Both the position numbers and the translations under genes were made by a program. A stretch of 64,000 nt of DNA, taken from positions 1,026,001 through 1,090,000 of the forward strand of contig NZ_CP159996.1 in assembly GCF_040703035.1 (NCBI RefSeq). Reading direction: 5' to 3'. The notes beneath the pieces were generated by a model, which ran no database searches, was not told the DNA's origin, and saw nothing but the letters and a program-made list of their open reading frames with translations. Below are positions 17,554-26,034 of the stretch, piece by piece. The DNA is from Terribacillus aidingensis. GTDB taxonomy: Bacteria; Bacillota; Bacilli; Bacillales; Amphibacillaceae. Position 1 is the first letter of the stretch; the number at the start of each line of letters is the position of its first letter.

Positions 17554-19122
17554 TTGAAGAAATACCAAGAGATATTTACGTCAAAAATTAATGAAAGTTT
17601 TGCAATGTTCAAGCAGCAGGAAACGATACGAAAAGGGGATTTATATCAGTTAATCCATCAAATAAAAGGGACAGGAGCATCCATAGGTCTTAATACCTTG
17701 TCTGAAGTTGCAGAAGCCCAGCTGCTCTGTATAGCGGAAATAGATGAGGAACGTCTGTCAAAGGACATTTGGATGCCAATAATAGAAGCTATCGAGCCAG
17801 AATTGCAGCAGCAAGCTGAACTTCCTGTTAGACCGCGGGAATTTATCAGGCAAGAACCTGTGCTGCTTATATCCAGCAATAATGACTGGCTCATGCGAGC
17901 GAGAGAACGTATCGAGAAGGAAGGGCTCCAAGTAATTGTAGCCGCGGACAAAGAACGTGCGATTGCGCATCTTTACGAGGCGCATCCGCTTATGACACTG
18001 ATTGATGGCAGCTGGCGTGAGCATATAAAGAAGGAAGATAAATCCTATGTTCAACAGAAGATGTTTTCCTTTGTCATGTTCATTGGAGGTAATTTGAAAT
18101 TCGAGGAAAAACAGCGATTCTTCCGAAATGGTATAACCGATATTATTGATCAGCATGAAGTGGACGAGTTGGTAATTGAACTCATCTTTAACCGTTTGAA
18201 GCTTTTGGAAACGCTGGAACAGCGAGTCGTGGTCGACCCATTAACGCAAGTTTATAACCGCTCATTCTTAGCTGGCTTCCCAGCTGGCCGGGAGGCAGAG
18301 CTCACTTGTGCCGTGCTTGATATTGATAATTTTAAACAAGTAAACGATACATATGGTCACGCAAGCGGTGATATTGTACTGCGGAATTTTGCTGCTTATT
18401 TTAAAGGTGCTGTGAGAGAAGAGGATTACATCATCAGGTATGGAGGGGAAGAGTTCCTTCTGCTCATGCCGGGAATTACGGATGAACTTGCAGCAAGCCG
18501 CTTACGTGAAATTCTGGAAGGCTATAAACAGCAGCCGCATGAGCTGGCTCAAACAACGATCTATACATCCTTTACAGCAGGTATAGCATCGAGAGGAAAA
18601 GGTGAGCAATTTTCGCTGGATCATTTGATCGAACAAGCTGATCAAGCCCTGTATTTCGGGAAACGTAATGGAAAACAGCAAGTAAATATTTATGAAGCTT
18701 GTCATCATAATATGGATGAGAAGCATTATAAATCTCTTTATCTATCTGTAGTGGATGATGATACCATCATTCGTTCATTGCTTCATGATAGTCTGGAAGG
18801 TTTGCAGATGGATGGCTATCGTGTACAGCTAAAGGCTTTTGCAGACGGAAGCTCCTTGCTTGACTCCGATTGGATCAGACAAGCGGGCAAGCATATTGTT
18901 CTGCTTGATGGAGTCATGCCGGATATGGATGGGCTCGAAGTGCTGACAGCTTTGCGCACATATTCAAATGAAAAAAATCTTTTTGTCATGATGCTGACTG
19001 GCAGACAAGATAACCAGGATGTAGTAAAAGCGCTGGAGCTTGGAGCGGACGACTATATGACCAAGCCATTCCATGTTGAAGAAGTGGCAGCCAGAATCAA
19101 AAGGCTGACGCTCCGCACCTAA
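17554..19122 (+). CDS. HPt - receiver-like - GGDEF - receiver protein (diguanylate cyclase)
   Basis: A 522-residue cytoplasmic signalling protein. Residues 1-85 form an HPt-like helical domain with the phospho-acceptor pattern around His35 (HQIKGTGASIG). Residues 100-205 resemble a degenerate receiver. Residues 225-380 are a GGDEF domain with an intact active-site motif GGEEF (297-301) and the inhibitory-site motif RxxD (Arg288-Asp291) five residues before it, so product feedback by c-di-GMP is expected. Residues 396-520 are a receiver with acidic pocket DDD, phosphorylatable Asp452 in LLDGVMPDMDG and Lys504 in MTKPFH. Start TTG 17554 is chosen for its GAGG site; GTG 17545 is possible. First gene of a three-gene operon with a CheY-like protein and a hybrid kinase. 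Confidence 0.9.
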   Translation: MKKYQEIFTSKINESFAMFKQQETIRKGDLYQLIHQIKGTGASIGLNTLSEVAEAQLLCIAEIDEERLSKDIWMPIIEAIEPELQQQAELPVRPREFIRQEPVLLISSNNDWLMRARERIEKEGLQVIVAADKERAIAHLYEAHPLMTLIDGSWREHIKKEDKSYVQQKMFSFVMFIGGNLKFEEKQRFFRNGITDIIDQHEVDELVIELIFNRLKLLETLEQRVVVDPLTQVYNRSFLAGFPAGREAELTCAVLDIDNFKQVNDTYGHASGDIVLRNFAAYFKGAVREEDYIIRYGGEEFLLLMPGITDELAASRLREILEGYKQQPHELAQTTIYTSFTAGIASRGKGEQFSLDHLIEQADQALYFGKRNGKQQVNIYEACHHNMDEKHYKSLYLSVVDDDTIIRSLLHDSLEGLQMDGYRVQLKAFADGSSLLDSDWIRQAGKHIVLLDGVMPDMDGLEVLTALRTYSNEKNLFVMMLTGRQDNQDVVKALELGADDYMTKPFHVEEVAARIKRLTLRT

Positions 19123-19136
19123 GAGGAGGAAATAAG

Positions 19137-19499
19137 ATGGCAAAGATATTAGTGGCGGATGATGAAGAGGTATTGCGTATGTTAATCACGGATACTTTGG
19201 AAGATGAAGGTCATGAGATTGAGAGTACAGCTAATGGAAATGAAGCCCTAAAGAAAATGCAATCAGAAAACTATGACTTGGTGATTCTGGATAATATGAT
19301 GCCCGGCAAGACAGGTATCGAGGTGGCCCAGTCGCTGTCTGCGGATTGGAAGCAGAAATGCCCGATCATTATGCTGACCGCAAAAACACAGCAGTCTGAT
19401 ATCGAGGAGACGAAAAAAGCTGGCATTGCCTATTATATGGCGAAACCATTTAGTCCGTCTCAATTGATTTTGTTAGTAGAGGATATTCTAGATGCCTAA
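19137..19499 (+). CDS. CheY-like single-domain response regulator
   Basis: A 120-residue stand-alone receiver with DDEE (residues 8-11), phosphorylation site Asp51 in VILDNMMPGKTG, Thr/Ser switch LTAKT and Lys103 in AKPFSP. It has no output domain, so it most likely shuttles phosphate between the flanking hybrid kinase and the HPt domain of the GGDEF protein, or binds a target directly. It follows the GGDEF gene by 14 bases behind AAGAGGAGG and overlaps the kinase gene by 8 bases, which indicates one transcript. Confidence 0.9.
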   Translation: MAKILVADDEEVLRMLITDTLEDEGHEIESTANGNEALKKMQSENYDLVILDNMMPGKTGIEVAQSLSADWKQKCPIIMLTAKTQQSDIEETKKAGIAYYMAKPFSPSQLILLVEDILDA

Positions 19500-22400
19500 T
19501 TACTTTCGAAAAACGATCAGACGGCAGTTCCTTTATATTCTCTTCTTTGTTCTGCTGGCCACGATGCTAGGTATTGCTGCTTTCTTTTATATGCATTATT
19601 CGACTAATAAGCAATATGAAAAGGAGCGGGATGTCCTTGTTGAAAAGCGGGGAGTTCTGCAGAATATTAAATCTGACTTAAGTGATATGGTATTCCATAT
19701 GCGAGGTTACGCTCTTTATACAAATGACCAGGAAAGGCAAAATGCAGAAAACTCTCATGCGTCATTGGAGGATAACCTGGCCAAGCTCGAAGCGTTCGAT
19801 CTTTCTTTGGAAGAAAGAGATAACCTGACACGGATCAAGAGTTTTGAGGATATTTATTGGGATACGTATTATCCAGAGCTGCAGGAAGCTATCGAGTCGG
19901 ATAATCTGCAAGGATTTGCGGATGATGTAGTCGATGAACGGATAGATGAAATCAATGATATTCTGCATGTGACGGAAAACCTAAGACAGCATAACGAGGA
20001 TGCTATATCCGAGCTGCATAATGAATTTATGCAGGATAACACGTGGGAATCTTATATGCTGCTGCTCTTTGTCCTGCTTATCTTCGGAATTTTATTATTC
20101 TTTAACCGACAGTTCACGCGGAACATTGGGAAGCCTTTGTATGATTTATCAACTGCTTCCTATGATGTTGCACATGGGAAAAATGTGACCATTGCGCCTC
20201 TTGAACGAAGTGATGAAATCGGTATTCTATCGGATGCTTTCCGTGATATGACTAAACGTATTCAAAATCGGGAGCAAAATCTTTCTAAACAGAACGCTCA
20301 GCTGACGGAACAGCAAGAACAGCTGGAGAGCTATGTCAATGATCTGCGTAACTTGAATTGGGCATTGAATGAATCCTCGATGGTGATAGTTCTGGATAAC
20401 AAAGGGATTGTCAAACAAGTAAATGAAAATTTCAGTTCCATTTCCATGTATCCGGAGAAAGAGCTTATCGGAAAGGATTTTCTCAATATTATCGCGCTAG
20501 AGGCGAATAGGACAGATATCAGAACAGTTTTTCCTGAGCTGTTTCAAGGGCAGGCTTGGAGCGGAACACTTGAGCATCGGAAGAAAGATGGAACAAGCTA
20601 TTGGGTGCATGCAACAATTGTGCCGTATTCAAATGAAGATCAGGTTATGGAACAGCTTATTGTAATTGAACAGGATATTACGCGAATCGTAGAGTCAGAA
20701 AGGATGCTTCGGGATTCTTTGCGTGAGACTGAGGAAACAAAACAAAGCATCGAACGAATGAATCGTATGAATAACACATTATCCGTTACGATGGAAAAGC
20801 AAGCTCTTCTGGATACAACGATAAAAGAACTGTCTGCTCTTTATCAGTATGATAAAGGCGTCATTTTTATGGCAGAGACATCGGAATTTGCTGCAATCGG
20901 AATCACAAAACAATTTAAAGCGCCAGTAGCTGCACATTTCCAGACAGTGATACAGCGTCTGGAAGAAAATCCGGAACCATTTGTACTTGAAAGGCAGGCA
21001 GACAAAGGGGAAGTGGGATATCGTGAAAGCGGAATGAGTGAAGATTTGCATATCCCTGTGCATAACTCGGCTGGAGAATTAGTTGCTGTATTTATATGTA
21101 CGAGATTCCAGCGTTCTTTCCGGGAGTCAGAAAAGAAAGAACTGAATTGGATTTTGAAACGACTCAGCTTATTCTTGGATAAGATTGAATCGTATGAGCT
21201 CACAGAATACAATAGACAACTTAATCAGGATATTATCGATAATGTGAATGAAGGTATCCAATTTGTCAGTAACACTGGGGATTTACTGCAGTACAATGCC
21301 AATTGGCAGGTATACCTGCAGCTTGCTGCCGTGCAATCCCGCCGGGACGCTTGCAATGATTATGCTAGCTGGATGGAATTTAGTAAAACATACATTGAAA
21401 ATCAAGAAGCATACGAGGCATACGTGAACCAAGCCATTTTCAAAGAAGAACAGCCAGAGGGCGGTCTGAGGCTGCGTGTCAGCGGAGTACAGAATAAAGT
21501 GCTGCTTCTATATCATGTCAGCATTACACGTCATGACGAGAAAATTGGTACCCTTTTTGTTTACCGTGATATTACAGCGGAATACGAAGTGGATCAAATG
21601 AAATCTAATCTGGTTAGTACGGTCAGCCATGAATTAAGAACACCTCTGGCAAGCGTACTTGGTTATACAGAGCTGATGATCACCAAGGATTTAAAGCCGG
21701 AGCGCCAAGCGCGATACTTGCAGACGATTCATCAGGAAGCGACAAGGCTGACGAATCTGATCAATGACTTTCTCGATTTGCAGCGCATGGAAGCCGGGAA
21801 GCAGGAATATGTGAAAGAAAAACAGCCTTTCACGCCGATTGCGGAGCAGGTGATCGAGAATTTCCAGTCTATGAACACTAATCATAATCTCGTCCTTCAG
21901 CAGAATAGTGTATATGATCATGTGAGTGTGGATCATGACAAAATGATTCAGGTATTGACGAATCTCGTCAGTAATGCCATCAAGTTCTCACCGGAAGGCG
22001 GAGATGTGGTCGTTTCTATTCAACAGCAGAAGCATCAGCTTTATGTCCATATTTCTGACGAAGGAATCGGCATTCCAGATCAAGAACTAGGGCGACTGTT
22101 CCAGAAATTCAATCGGCTCGATAATTCCAGCAGTCGCAAAATCGGCGGTACTGGATTAGGGCTTGCTATTTGTAAAGAAATCGTCGAAGCCCATGACGGG
22201 AAAATCATGGTCAGATCCACCGAGGGTGAGGGCAGTGTCTTTTCAATAGTATTGCCTTTGGTTGAGGCAGATGTGCATGTCTTGCCAGAAGTTGAACAAA
22301 GCCGCCAAATAATTCTTCTGGAGGATGATCGCAGCTTAGCAATTCTTCTGGAGGATGAGCTGAAGGATGCCGGCTTTGCTGTGAACCGCTTCATCACTGG

Positions 22401-22701
22401 AGAGGCACTTATCAAACAGCTGCCGCAATTAAAACCAGCAGCATTTGTAATCGATTTGATGCTTGGCGAGGGTGTGGATGGCTGGGATGTTATACATGAA
22501 ATCAAACAGCATCCAGAACTACGGCATATCCCTATTTTCATTTCTAGTGCTATACAGGAAATGGAAAAAGCGAAGCACTATGAAATCAATCATTATTTGA
22601 TCAAACCCTACCCGCCGAATAAGCTGTCGACTGTAATTTTGCAATCGATCTTGCAGCCTGGTAACAAAGGGATAATTGCATTTGAAAAGGAACAGGAATA
22701 A
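19492..22701 (+). CDS. Hybrid sensor histidine kinase (HAMP-PAS-GAF-HisKA-HATPase-REC)
   Basis: A 1069-residue membrane-bound hybrid kinase. Two membrane helices (residues 13-33 and 187-205) bracket a helical extracellular sensor of the four-helix/CHASE3 size. Then follow HAMP (205-260), a coiled linker, PAS (290-400), a GAF-like domain (430-560), a second PAS-like region (570-700), HisKA with His713 in VSHELRTPLA, HATPase with N box LVSNAIKFSPEGG, DEGIGIPDQ and GGTGLGLAI (about 820-925), and a C-terminal receiver with Asp988 in FVIDLMLGEGVDG and Lys1038. Full domain set suggests an active His-Asp phosphorelay ending in the HPt-GGDEF protein. Signal unknown. Confidence 0.9.
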   Translation: MPNYFRKTIRRQFLYILFFVLLATMLGIAAFFYMHYSTNKQYEKERDVLVEKRGVLQNIKSDLSDMVFHMRGYALYTNDQERQNAENSHASLEDNLAKLEAFDLSLEERDNLTRIKSFEDIYWDTYYPELQEAIESDNLQGFADDVVDERIDEINDILHVTENLRQHNEDAISELHNEFMQDNTWESYMLLLFVLLIFGILLFFNRQFTRNIGKPLYDLSTASYDVAHGKNVTIAPLERSDEIGILSDAFRDMTKRIQNREQNLSKQNAQLTEQQEQLESYVNDLRNLNWALNESSMVIVLDNKGIVKQVNENFSSISMYPEKELIGKDFLNIIALEANRTDIRTVFPELFQGQAWSGTLEHRKKDGTSYWVHATIVPYSNEDQVMEQLIVIEQDITRIVESERMLRDSLRETEETKQSIERMNRMNNTLSVTMEKQALLDTTIKELSALYQYDKGVIFMAETSEFAAIGITKQFKAPVAAHFQTVIQRLEENPEPFVLERQADKGEVGYRESGMSEDLHIPVHNSAGELVAVFICTRFQRSFRESEKKELNWILKRLSLFLDKIESYELTEYNRQLNQDIIDNVNEGIQFVSNTGDLLQYNANWQVYLQLAAVQSRRDACNDYASWMEFSKTYIENQEAYEAYVNQAIFKEEQPEGGLRLRVSGVQNKVLLLYHVSITRHDEKIGTLFVYRDITAEYEVDQMKSNLVSTVSHELRTPLASVLGYTELMITKDLKPERQARYLQTIHQEATRLTNLINDFLDLQRMEAGKQEYVKEKQPFTPIAEQVIENFQSMNTNHNLVLQQNSVYDHVSVDHDKMIQVLTNLVSNAIKFSPEGGDVVVSIQQQKHQLYVHISDEGIGIPDQELGRLFQKFNRLDNSSSRKIGGTGLGLAICKEIVEAHDGKIMVRSTEGEGSVFSIVLPLVEADVHVLPEVEQSRQIILLEDDRSLAILLEDELKDAGFAVNRFITGEALIKQLPQLKPAAFVIDLMLGEGVDGWDVIHEIKQHPELRHIPIFISSAIQEMEKAKHYEINHYLIKPYPPNKLSTVILQSILQPGNKGIIAFEKEQE

Positions 22702-22703
22702 GA

Positions 22704-22740
22704 AAGAGGCAGATCCGAAAACCGGATCTGCCTCTTCTGT
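22704..22740 (+). terminator. Terminator after the signalling operon
   Basis: 12-13-bp stem AGAGGCAGATCCG / CGGATCTGCCTCT with an AAAAC loop and a T-rich tail. It also faces the convergent small gene ending at 22740. Confidence 0.85.
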
Positions 22741-22907
22741 TACTGGTCGAGCTTCTGCTCGAAGTCCTGCAATTGCTGCTTTTCTTCTGCAGTCGCATCG
22801 TTATATGCAGATTGGATAGTCTCTTGCGCTGTTGCAGAGTCATCCTGGCTTGGTTTATTAGTCAAGCCCTGCACTGTTTTCTTGGCTTTTTCGAAGAAGT
22901 TTTCCAT
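22740..22907 (-). CDS. Small DUF3813-like protein (YitR-like)
   Basis: A 55-residue hydrophilic, helical protein (MENFFEKAKKTVQGL ... AYNDATAEEKQQLQDFEQKL) that looks like the DUF3813 family to which B. subtilis YitR belongs; the match is by eye and only moderately sure. The start at 22907 is set by the GGAGGG site seven bases before it; an upstream in-frame ATG (22922) overlaps that site and is not used. It lies directly after the 47-codon gene, whose stop codon is one base from this start, so the two are co-transcribed, apparently with yitU upstream. Confidence 0.65.
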   Translation of the reverse strand: MENFFEKAKKTVQGLTNKPSQDDSATAQETIQSAYNDATAEEKQQLQDFEQKLDQ

Positions 22908-22908
22908 C

Positions 22909-23052
22909 CTAAAACCCTCCATTATGGCTTTCTGATTGATGCTTCTTCACACTATCGCTGAAACGTTCGCGGTAGACGAAAACATCGTCATGCTGTCTTA
23001 CCGATTGCGCTCCTTGACTCGTGAACCGTTTAGATTTACTCCTCTTACTCAT
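22909..23052 (-). CDS. Very small basic protein, 47 residues
   Basis: A short open frame with a textbook ribosome site (GGAGGGG, six bases before ATG 23052). The product is rich in Lys, Arg, Ser and Gln (MSKRSKSKRFTSQG ... VYRERFSDSVKKHQSES), with no membrane segment. Its stop TAG at 22909-22911 sits between the ribosome site and the start of the downstream DUF3813-like gene, a layout that suggests translational coupling. I do not recognise the family. The strong ribosome site and tight packing are the main support. Confidence 0.65.
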   Translation of the reverse strand: MSKRSKSKRFTSQGAQSVRQHDDVFVYRERFSDSVKKHQSESHNGGF

Positions 23053-23080
23053 TCGTTACCCCTCCGAACGTCTAAAGAAG

Positions 23081-23117
23081 TAAAAGCATAACCGGCTTTA
23101 CCCGATTACGCTTTTAG
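23081..23117 (-). terminator. Hairpin after yitU-like gene
   Basis: On the minus strand AAAAGC-TAA-CGG pairs imperfectly with CCG-TTA-GCTTTT, followed by a T-rich tail (TTTTACTTCTTT). A likely partial terminator between the HAD phosphatase and the two small genes. Confidence 0.6.
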
Positions 23118-23157
23118 TTTGCTCCTTGAACGCAGGAAGTATGATTTGTAAAAATTG

Positions 23158-23985
23158 TTAATTCGTCGGCACTTCCAGCTTCAGATAAGAATGAAGGAAG
23201 GTTGCAATGCCATCCTCCATATTCGATCCGGTTGTGTAGTTGGCGATTTCTTTCAACGGCCCGATAGCATTACCCATTGCAACTCCTGCACCGGCATACT
23301 CGATCATTTCCAGATCATTGTCTTCGTCACCGAAGGCGATGATATTTTGCTGCGGTATACCATAATAATGGGAGATCTTTTGCAAACCGACTGCTTTGCT
23401 CAGCCCTTTGCGAATGATTTCGATGATATGGTAAGGTGCACCCCAGCGTCGATGCTCAATTACTTCGGCATGCTCTTTCTCGAGTGTCTCCCTGATGGAA
23501 GCAACTTGGTTTTCATGTGGATAAATGAGCAGGGAAGTTGGATCATCCTGCAGCGCTTGATTCAAGCTGCCAACTTTAATCGGATCATCTTCTTCCTCTA
23601 AGTGGAACAAGTCCAATAAGTATTGGTCGAAACGATCGATATATACATCATCCATCACTTCTGCAATGATATTTTTCACATCAAGTTTATTGCATGTGTC
23701 CACAATTTTACGTGCTGTACGGACCGGCATCGGGGAGTGGACAGCGTCCCATTTTTTATCATCTGGATGATGGATGAGCGCTCCGTTGAAATTCACCATC
23801 GGGGTAGTAAGCCCGAGTTCACGATAATAAGCCAAGGAAGCACGATGGGGCCTCCCTGTTGCAATAACGACGACATGACCAGCATGTATTGCTGCTGCTA
23901 TGGCTTGTTTGTTCTTTTCAGAGATATGTTTATCATCTGTTAAAAGTGTTCCATCTAAATCAAGTGCTATCAAATGTTTTTCCAT
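23158..23985 (-). CDS. yitU: Cof-type HAD-superfamily phosphatase (YitU-like)
   Basis: A 275-residue HAD-IIB (Cof) hydrolase. HAD motif I is DLDGTLL (Asp9 nucleophile, Asp11 acid), motif II is VIATGRP, motif III lysine lies in RKGLSKAVGL, and motif IV is AFGDEDNDLEMIEYAGAGVAMGNA. Such enzymes dephosphorylate small phosphorylated metabolites (in B. subtilis YitU has been connected with FMN precursor dephosphorylation); the exact substrate cannot be read here. Adjacent to yitV and yitW homologues as in B. subtilis, but on the opposite strand to them. Confidence 0.88.
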   Translation of the reverse strand: MEKHLIALDLDGTLLTDDKHISEKNKQAIAAAIHAGHVVVIATGRPHRASLAYYRELGLTTPMVNFNGALIHHPDDKKWDAVHSPMPVRTARKIVDTCNKLDVKNIIAEVMDDVYIDRFDQYLLDLFHLEEEDDPIKVGSLNQALQDDPTSLLIYPHENQVASIRETLEKEHAEVIEHRRWGAPYHIIEIIRKGLSKAVGLQKISHYYGIPQQNIIAFGDEDNDLEMIEYAGAGVAMGNAIGPLKEIANYTTGSNMEDGIATFLHSYLKLEVPTN

Positions 23986-24139
23986 TTATTATCACCTCTA
24001 TATTGTACATTATAGTGTATCCTTCTCTTTCTCATCTGTAAAGAAATCGTCAAGACGAAGGAGTATCGATTTACAAAAGCGGCCTGGACAACTAAGATGA
24101 AGCAGTAGGTAATGGAAAACGTAGAAGAGGATGAAGCAA

Positions 24140-24904
24140 ATGATCGTCATTAAAGAAGAAGTCTGGAACGAGGTACCGTTGCTGCGTATTGAGCAAGCAG
24201 GTGCTGAGGATCAAGAACTTCCTGTGTTTACATATTTCCATGGCTTCACAAGCGCCAGGGAACATAATTTGCCAATTGCATACATGCTGGCTGAAAAAGG
24301 ATATCGCGTACTCTTGCCGGAAGCGCTCCATCATGGTATTCGGGAAGATGGTGTAAGCAGCAGCAAGCGTCAAATGGAATTTTTCGCAATCGTAAAGCAG
24401 AATCTGTATGATTTGCAGCAGATTCATCAGTACGCATCCGAAAAAAGATTAATACAGAGTGAACGGTTTGCAATCGGTGGTACAAGCATGGGTGGAATCA
24501 CGACATGTGCTGCACTTACACAATTTGAATGGATCAAAGCTGGTATGGTCATGATGGGATCGCCTAAGATTGCAGCATTCGCGCGCGGAATGGTGGAAGC
24601 GGTAAAGAAATCCGGCGTCGAAATGAATATACCAGAGGAAGAAATGGAGCAGCTATTCACCTCTTTAGAGAAAATTGATTTATCTCTGCATCCTGAGGCG
24701 ATCGGTGACCGGCCAATGTTCTTCTGGCATGGTGATCAGGATCCTGTTGTTCCATATATACATTCCCGCAGTTTCTATGAAACGCTGGAATATGAAGCCG
24801 CAGATCAGGAGCAGTTCACGTATGTTACGGAAGCTGGATCTGGGCACAAAGTATCCAGAAAAGCGATGCTAGCCGGAACAGCTTGGCTGGAGAAGGTACT
24901 GTAG
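24140..24904 (+). CDS. yitV: Alpha/beta-hydrolase esterase (YitV-like)
   Basis: A 254-residue serine hydrolase of the dienelactone hydrolase/prolyl oligopeptidase type. The oxyanion region is YFHGFTSAREHNL, the nucleophile elbow is GGTSMGG (Ser about 117), an Asp in WHGDQDPVVPY and the His in SGHKVSRKA complete the triad. Residues AEKGYRVLLPEALHHG are characteristic of YitV. Start ATG 24140 gives the family N-terminus MIVIKEE and has AGAGG at nine bases; ATG 24131 touches that site. Substrate unknown. Confidence 0.88.
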   Translation: MIVIKEEVWNEVPLLRIEQAGAEDQELPVFTYFHGFTSAREHNLPIAYMLAEKGYRVLLPEALHHGIREDGVSSSKRQMEFFAIVKQNLYDLQQIHQYASEKRLIQSERFAIGGTSMGGITTCAALTQFEWIKAGMVMMGSPKIAAFARGMVEAVKKSGVEMNIPEEEMEQLFTSLEKIDLSLHPEAIGDRPMFFWHGDQDPVVPYIHSRSFYETLEYEAADQEQFTYVTEAGSGHKVSRKAMLAGTAWLEKVL

Positions 24905-24987
24905 CAGTTTATTTCTATTTTACCGAAAATATGTTTAAATAGATGCAGACAAACAGTTTCTTGAACTGGTATAAAGGAGGAGTAAGA

Positions 24988-25299
24988 ATGGATCAAGCAT
25001 TGGAAGAGAATATGCTCGGTGCACTGGAGAACGTTATCGACCCTGAGTTGGGAATTGATATTGTTAACCTTGGCCTAGTGTACGGTGTAGATATAGATGA
25101 AGATGGTACTGGCATCGTTACGATGACGTTGACTGCAATGGGCTGCCCGCTGGCTGGCCATATCGAACAAGATGTAAAACGCGTCCTTATGGATATTCCA
25201 GAAGTGAAGGAAACAAAAGTAAATATTGTATGGAGTCCGCCATGGTCCAAGGACCGCATGTCCCGCTATGCGAAAATAGCTCTCGGAATTCCGGATTAA
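24988..25299 (+). CDS. yitW: MIP18/SufT-family iron-sulfur assembly factor (YitW)
   Basis: A 103-residue DUF59/MIP18 protein. Family features are ENVIDPELGIDIVNLGLVYGV, TLTAMGCPLAGHI with its single conserved cysteine, and IVWSPPWSKDRMSRYAKIALGI. Relatives help load iron-sulfur clusters into apoproteins. ATG 24988 follows AAAGGAGGAG; the same frame extends upstream to 24943 without a ribosome site. It follows yitV on the same strand by 83 bases and ends in a strong terminator. Confidence 0.92.
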   Translation: MDQALEENMLGALENVIDPELGIDIVNLGLVYGVDIDEDGTGIVTMTLTAMGCPLAGHIEQDVKRVLMDIPEVKETKVNIVWSPPWSKDRMSRYAKIALGIPD

Positions 25300-25307
25300 T
25301 ACACTGT

Positions 25308-25338
25308 CCTCCTGCTTAAGCAGGAGGGCTTTTTTTTT
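25308..25338 (+). terminator. Terminator after yitW
   Basis: 8-bp stem CCTCCTGC/GCAGGAGG, TTAA loop, GC, then nine T. Confidence 0.9.
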
Positions 25339-25340
25339 GC

Positions 25341-25368
25341 ACACAGGACACTTTCCCGGCATAGGCTG
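25341..25368 (+). promoter_or_regulatory. Sigma-K-like promoter
   Basis: AC (25341-25342), 17 bases, CATAGGCTG (25360-25368); consensus is AC-N16/17-CATAnnnTA. One mismatch at the last base. It would drive the Tyr/Gly-rich gene at 25394. Confidence 0.5.
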
Positions 25369-25393
25369 AGTGTGTAAAGGGGGAGGGTTCATC

Positions 25394-25717
25394 GTGACGA
25401 ATTCTTATGAACAAACATATCCGCAGTCTCATCACATGATGAATATGTGTAAGCAGCATAAAAACCAATATGTCCTTGTGCAGCTTATGGATGGCTATCA
25501 ATTGGATGGAATTGTTTTGGATGTGGATGACGAGTATGTCCATCTCGCAATACCAGCAGATGAGCAGTATGATTATGTGGAAGAGGATGACGACGAATAC
25601 CGCAATCCATACGGTTATCCGGGTTATGGATACGGGTATGGATATCCTGGCGGTCGCTTCCGCCGGCTGGTATTACCGCTAGTAGGCTTGGCAGCACTCA
25701 GCCTTATTCCGTGGTAA
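25394..25717 (+). CDS. Sm-fold-like protein with Tyr/Gly-rich tail, possible spore protein
   Basis: A 107-residue protein. The N-terminal half (KNQYVLVQLMDGYQLDGIVLDVDDEYVHLAI) has the strand pattern of a small Sm/LSm-like barrel. An acidic stretch (EEDDDEY) follows, then a tail of Gly/Tyr/Pro repeats (PGYGYGYGYPGG), an Arg pair and a short hydrophobic end. Start is GTG 25394 with GGGGGAGGG six bases before. Tyr/Gly-rich tails occur in spore coat proteins, and a sigma-K-like promoter lies upstream, so a coat role is a reasonable inference; no named homologue is recognised. Confidence 0.7.
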   Translation: MTNSYEQTYPQSHHMMNMCKQHKNQYVLVQLMDGYQLDGIVLDVDDEYVHLAIPADEQYDYVEEDDDEYRNPYGYPGYGYGYGYPGGRFRRLVLPLVGLAALSLIPW

Positions 25718-25720
25718 AAG

Positions 25721-25749
25721 AAAAAACCTTGCCAGATGGCAAGGTTTTT
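25721..25749 (+). terminator. Bidirectional terminator
   Basis: Stem AAAACCTTGCC/GGCAAGGTTTT, AGAT loop, A-run before and T-run after; serves both convergent genes. Confidence 0.88.
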
Positions 25750-25927
25750 ATTCATGTTCTTCCCCTTTTGGAAGAACAGCAGATACAGTCCATACACCTA
25801 GACTGAAGATGATTGTCATGACGATAACAAGTGACATATCGTATGGATCACCGGACATGCTCGTCAGCACAAACGCTACGACAGCACTAAGGACGAAAGC
25901 CCAAATAATTGTTGCAACAAACCGCAT
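25748..25927 (-). CDS. Small membrane protein, DUF2929 (YjzD-like)
   Basis: A 59-residue protein with two membrane helices (MRFVATIIWAFVLSAVVAFVL and VIVMTIIFSLGVWTVSAVLP), the layout of the DUF2929 family, which includes B. subtilis YjzD from the yja region near fabHA-fabF. ATG 25927 follows GAGGTGAT; longer in-frame starts lack this. Function unknown. Confidence 0.7.
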   Translation of the reverse strand: MRFVATIIWAFVLSAVVAFVLTSMSGDPYDMSLVIVMTIIFSLGVWTVSAVLPKGEEHE

Positions 25928-26034
25928 TAGTATCACCTCTATCATTCACACATATACTTCTATCATAGCAGGTTCCGGTCAAAAAGAAAACGATTCTTGT
26001 GCAAATCCTCACATGGATAGGAGCGGTGAAATTT

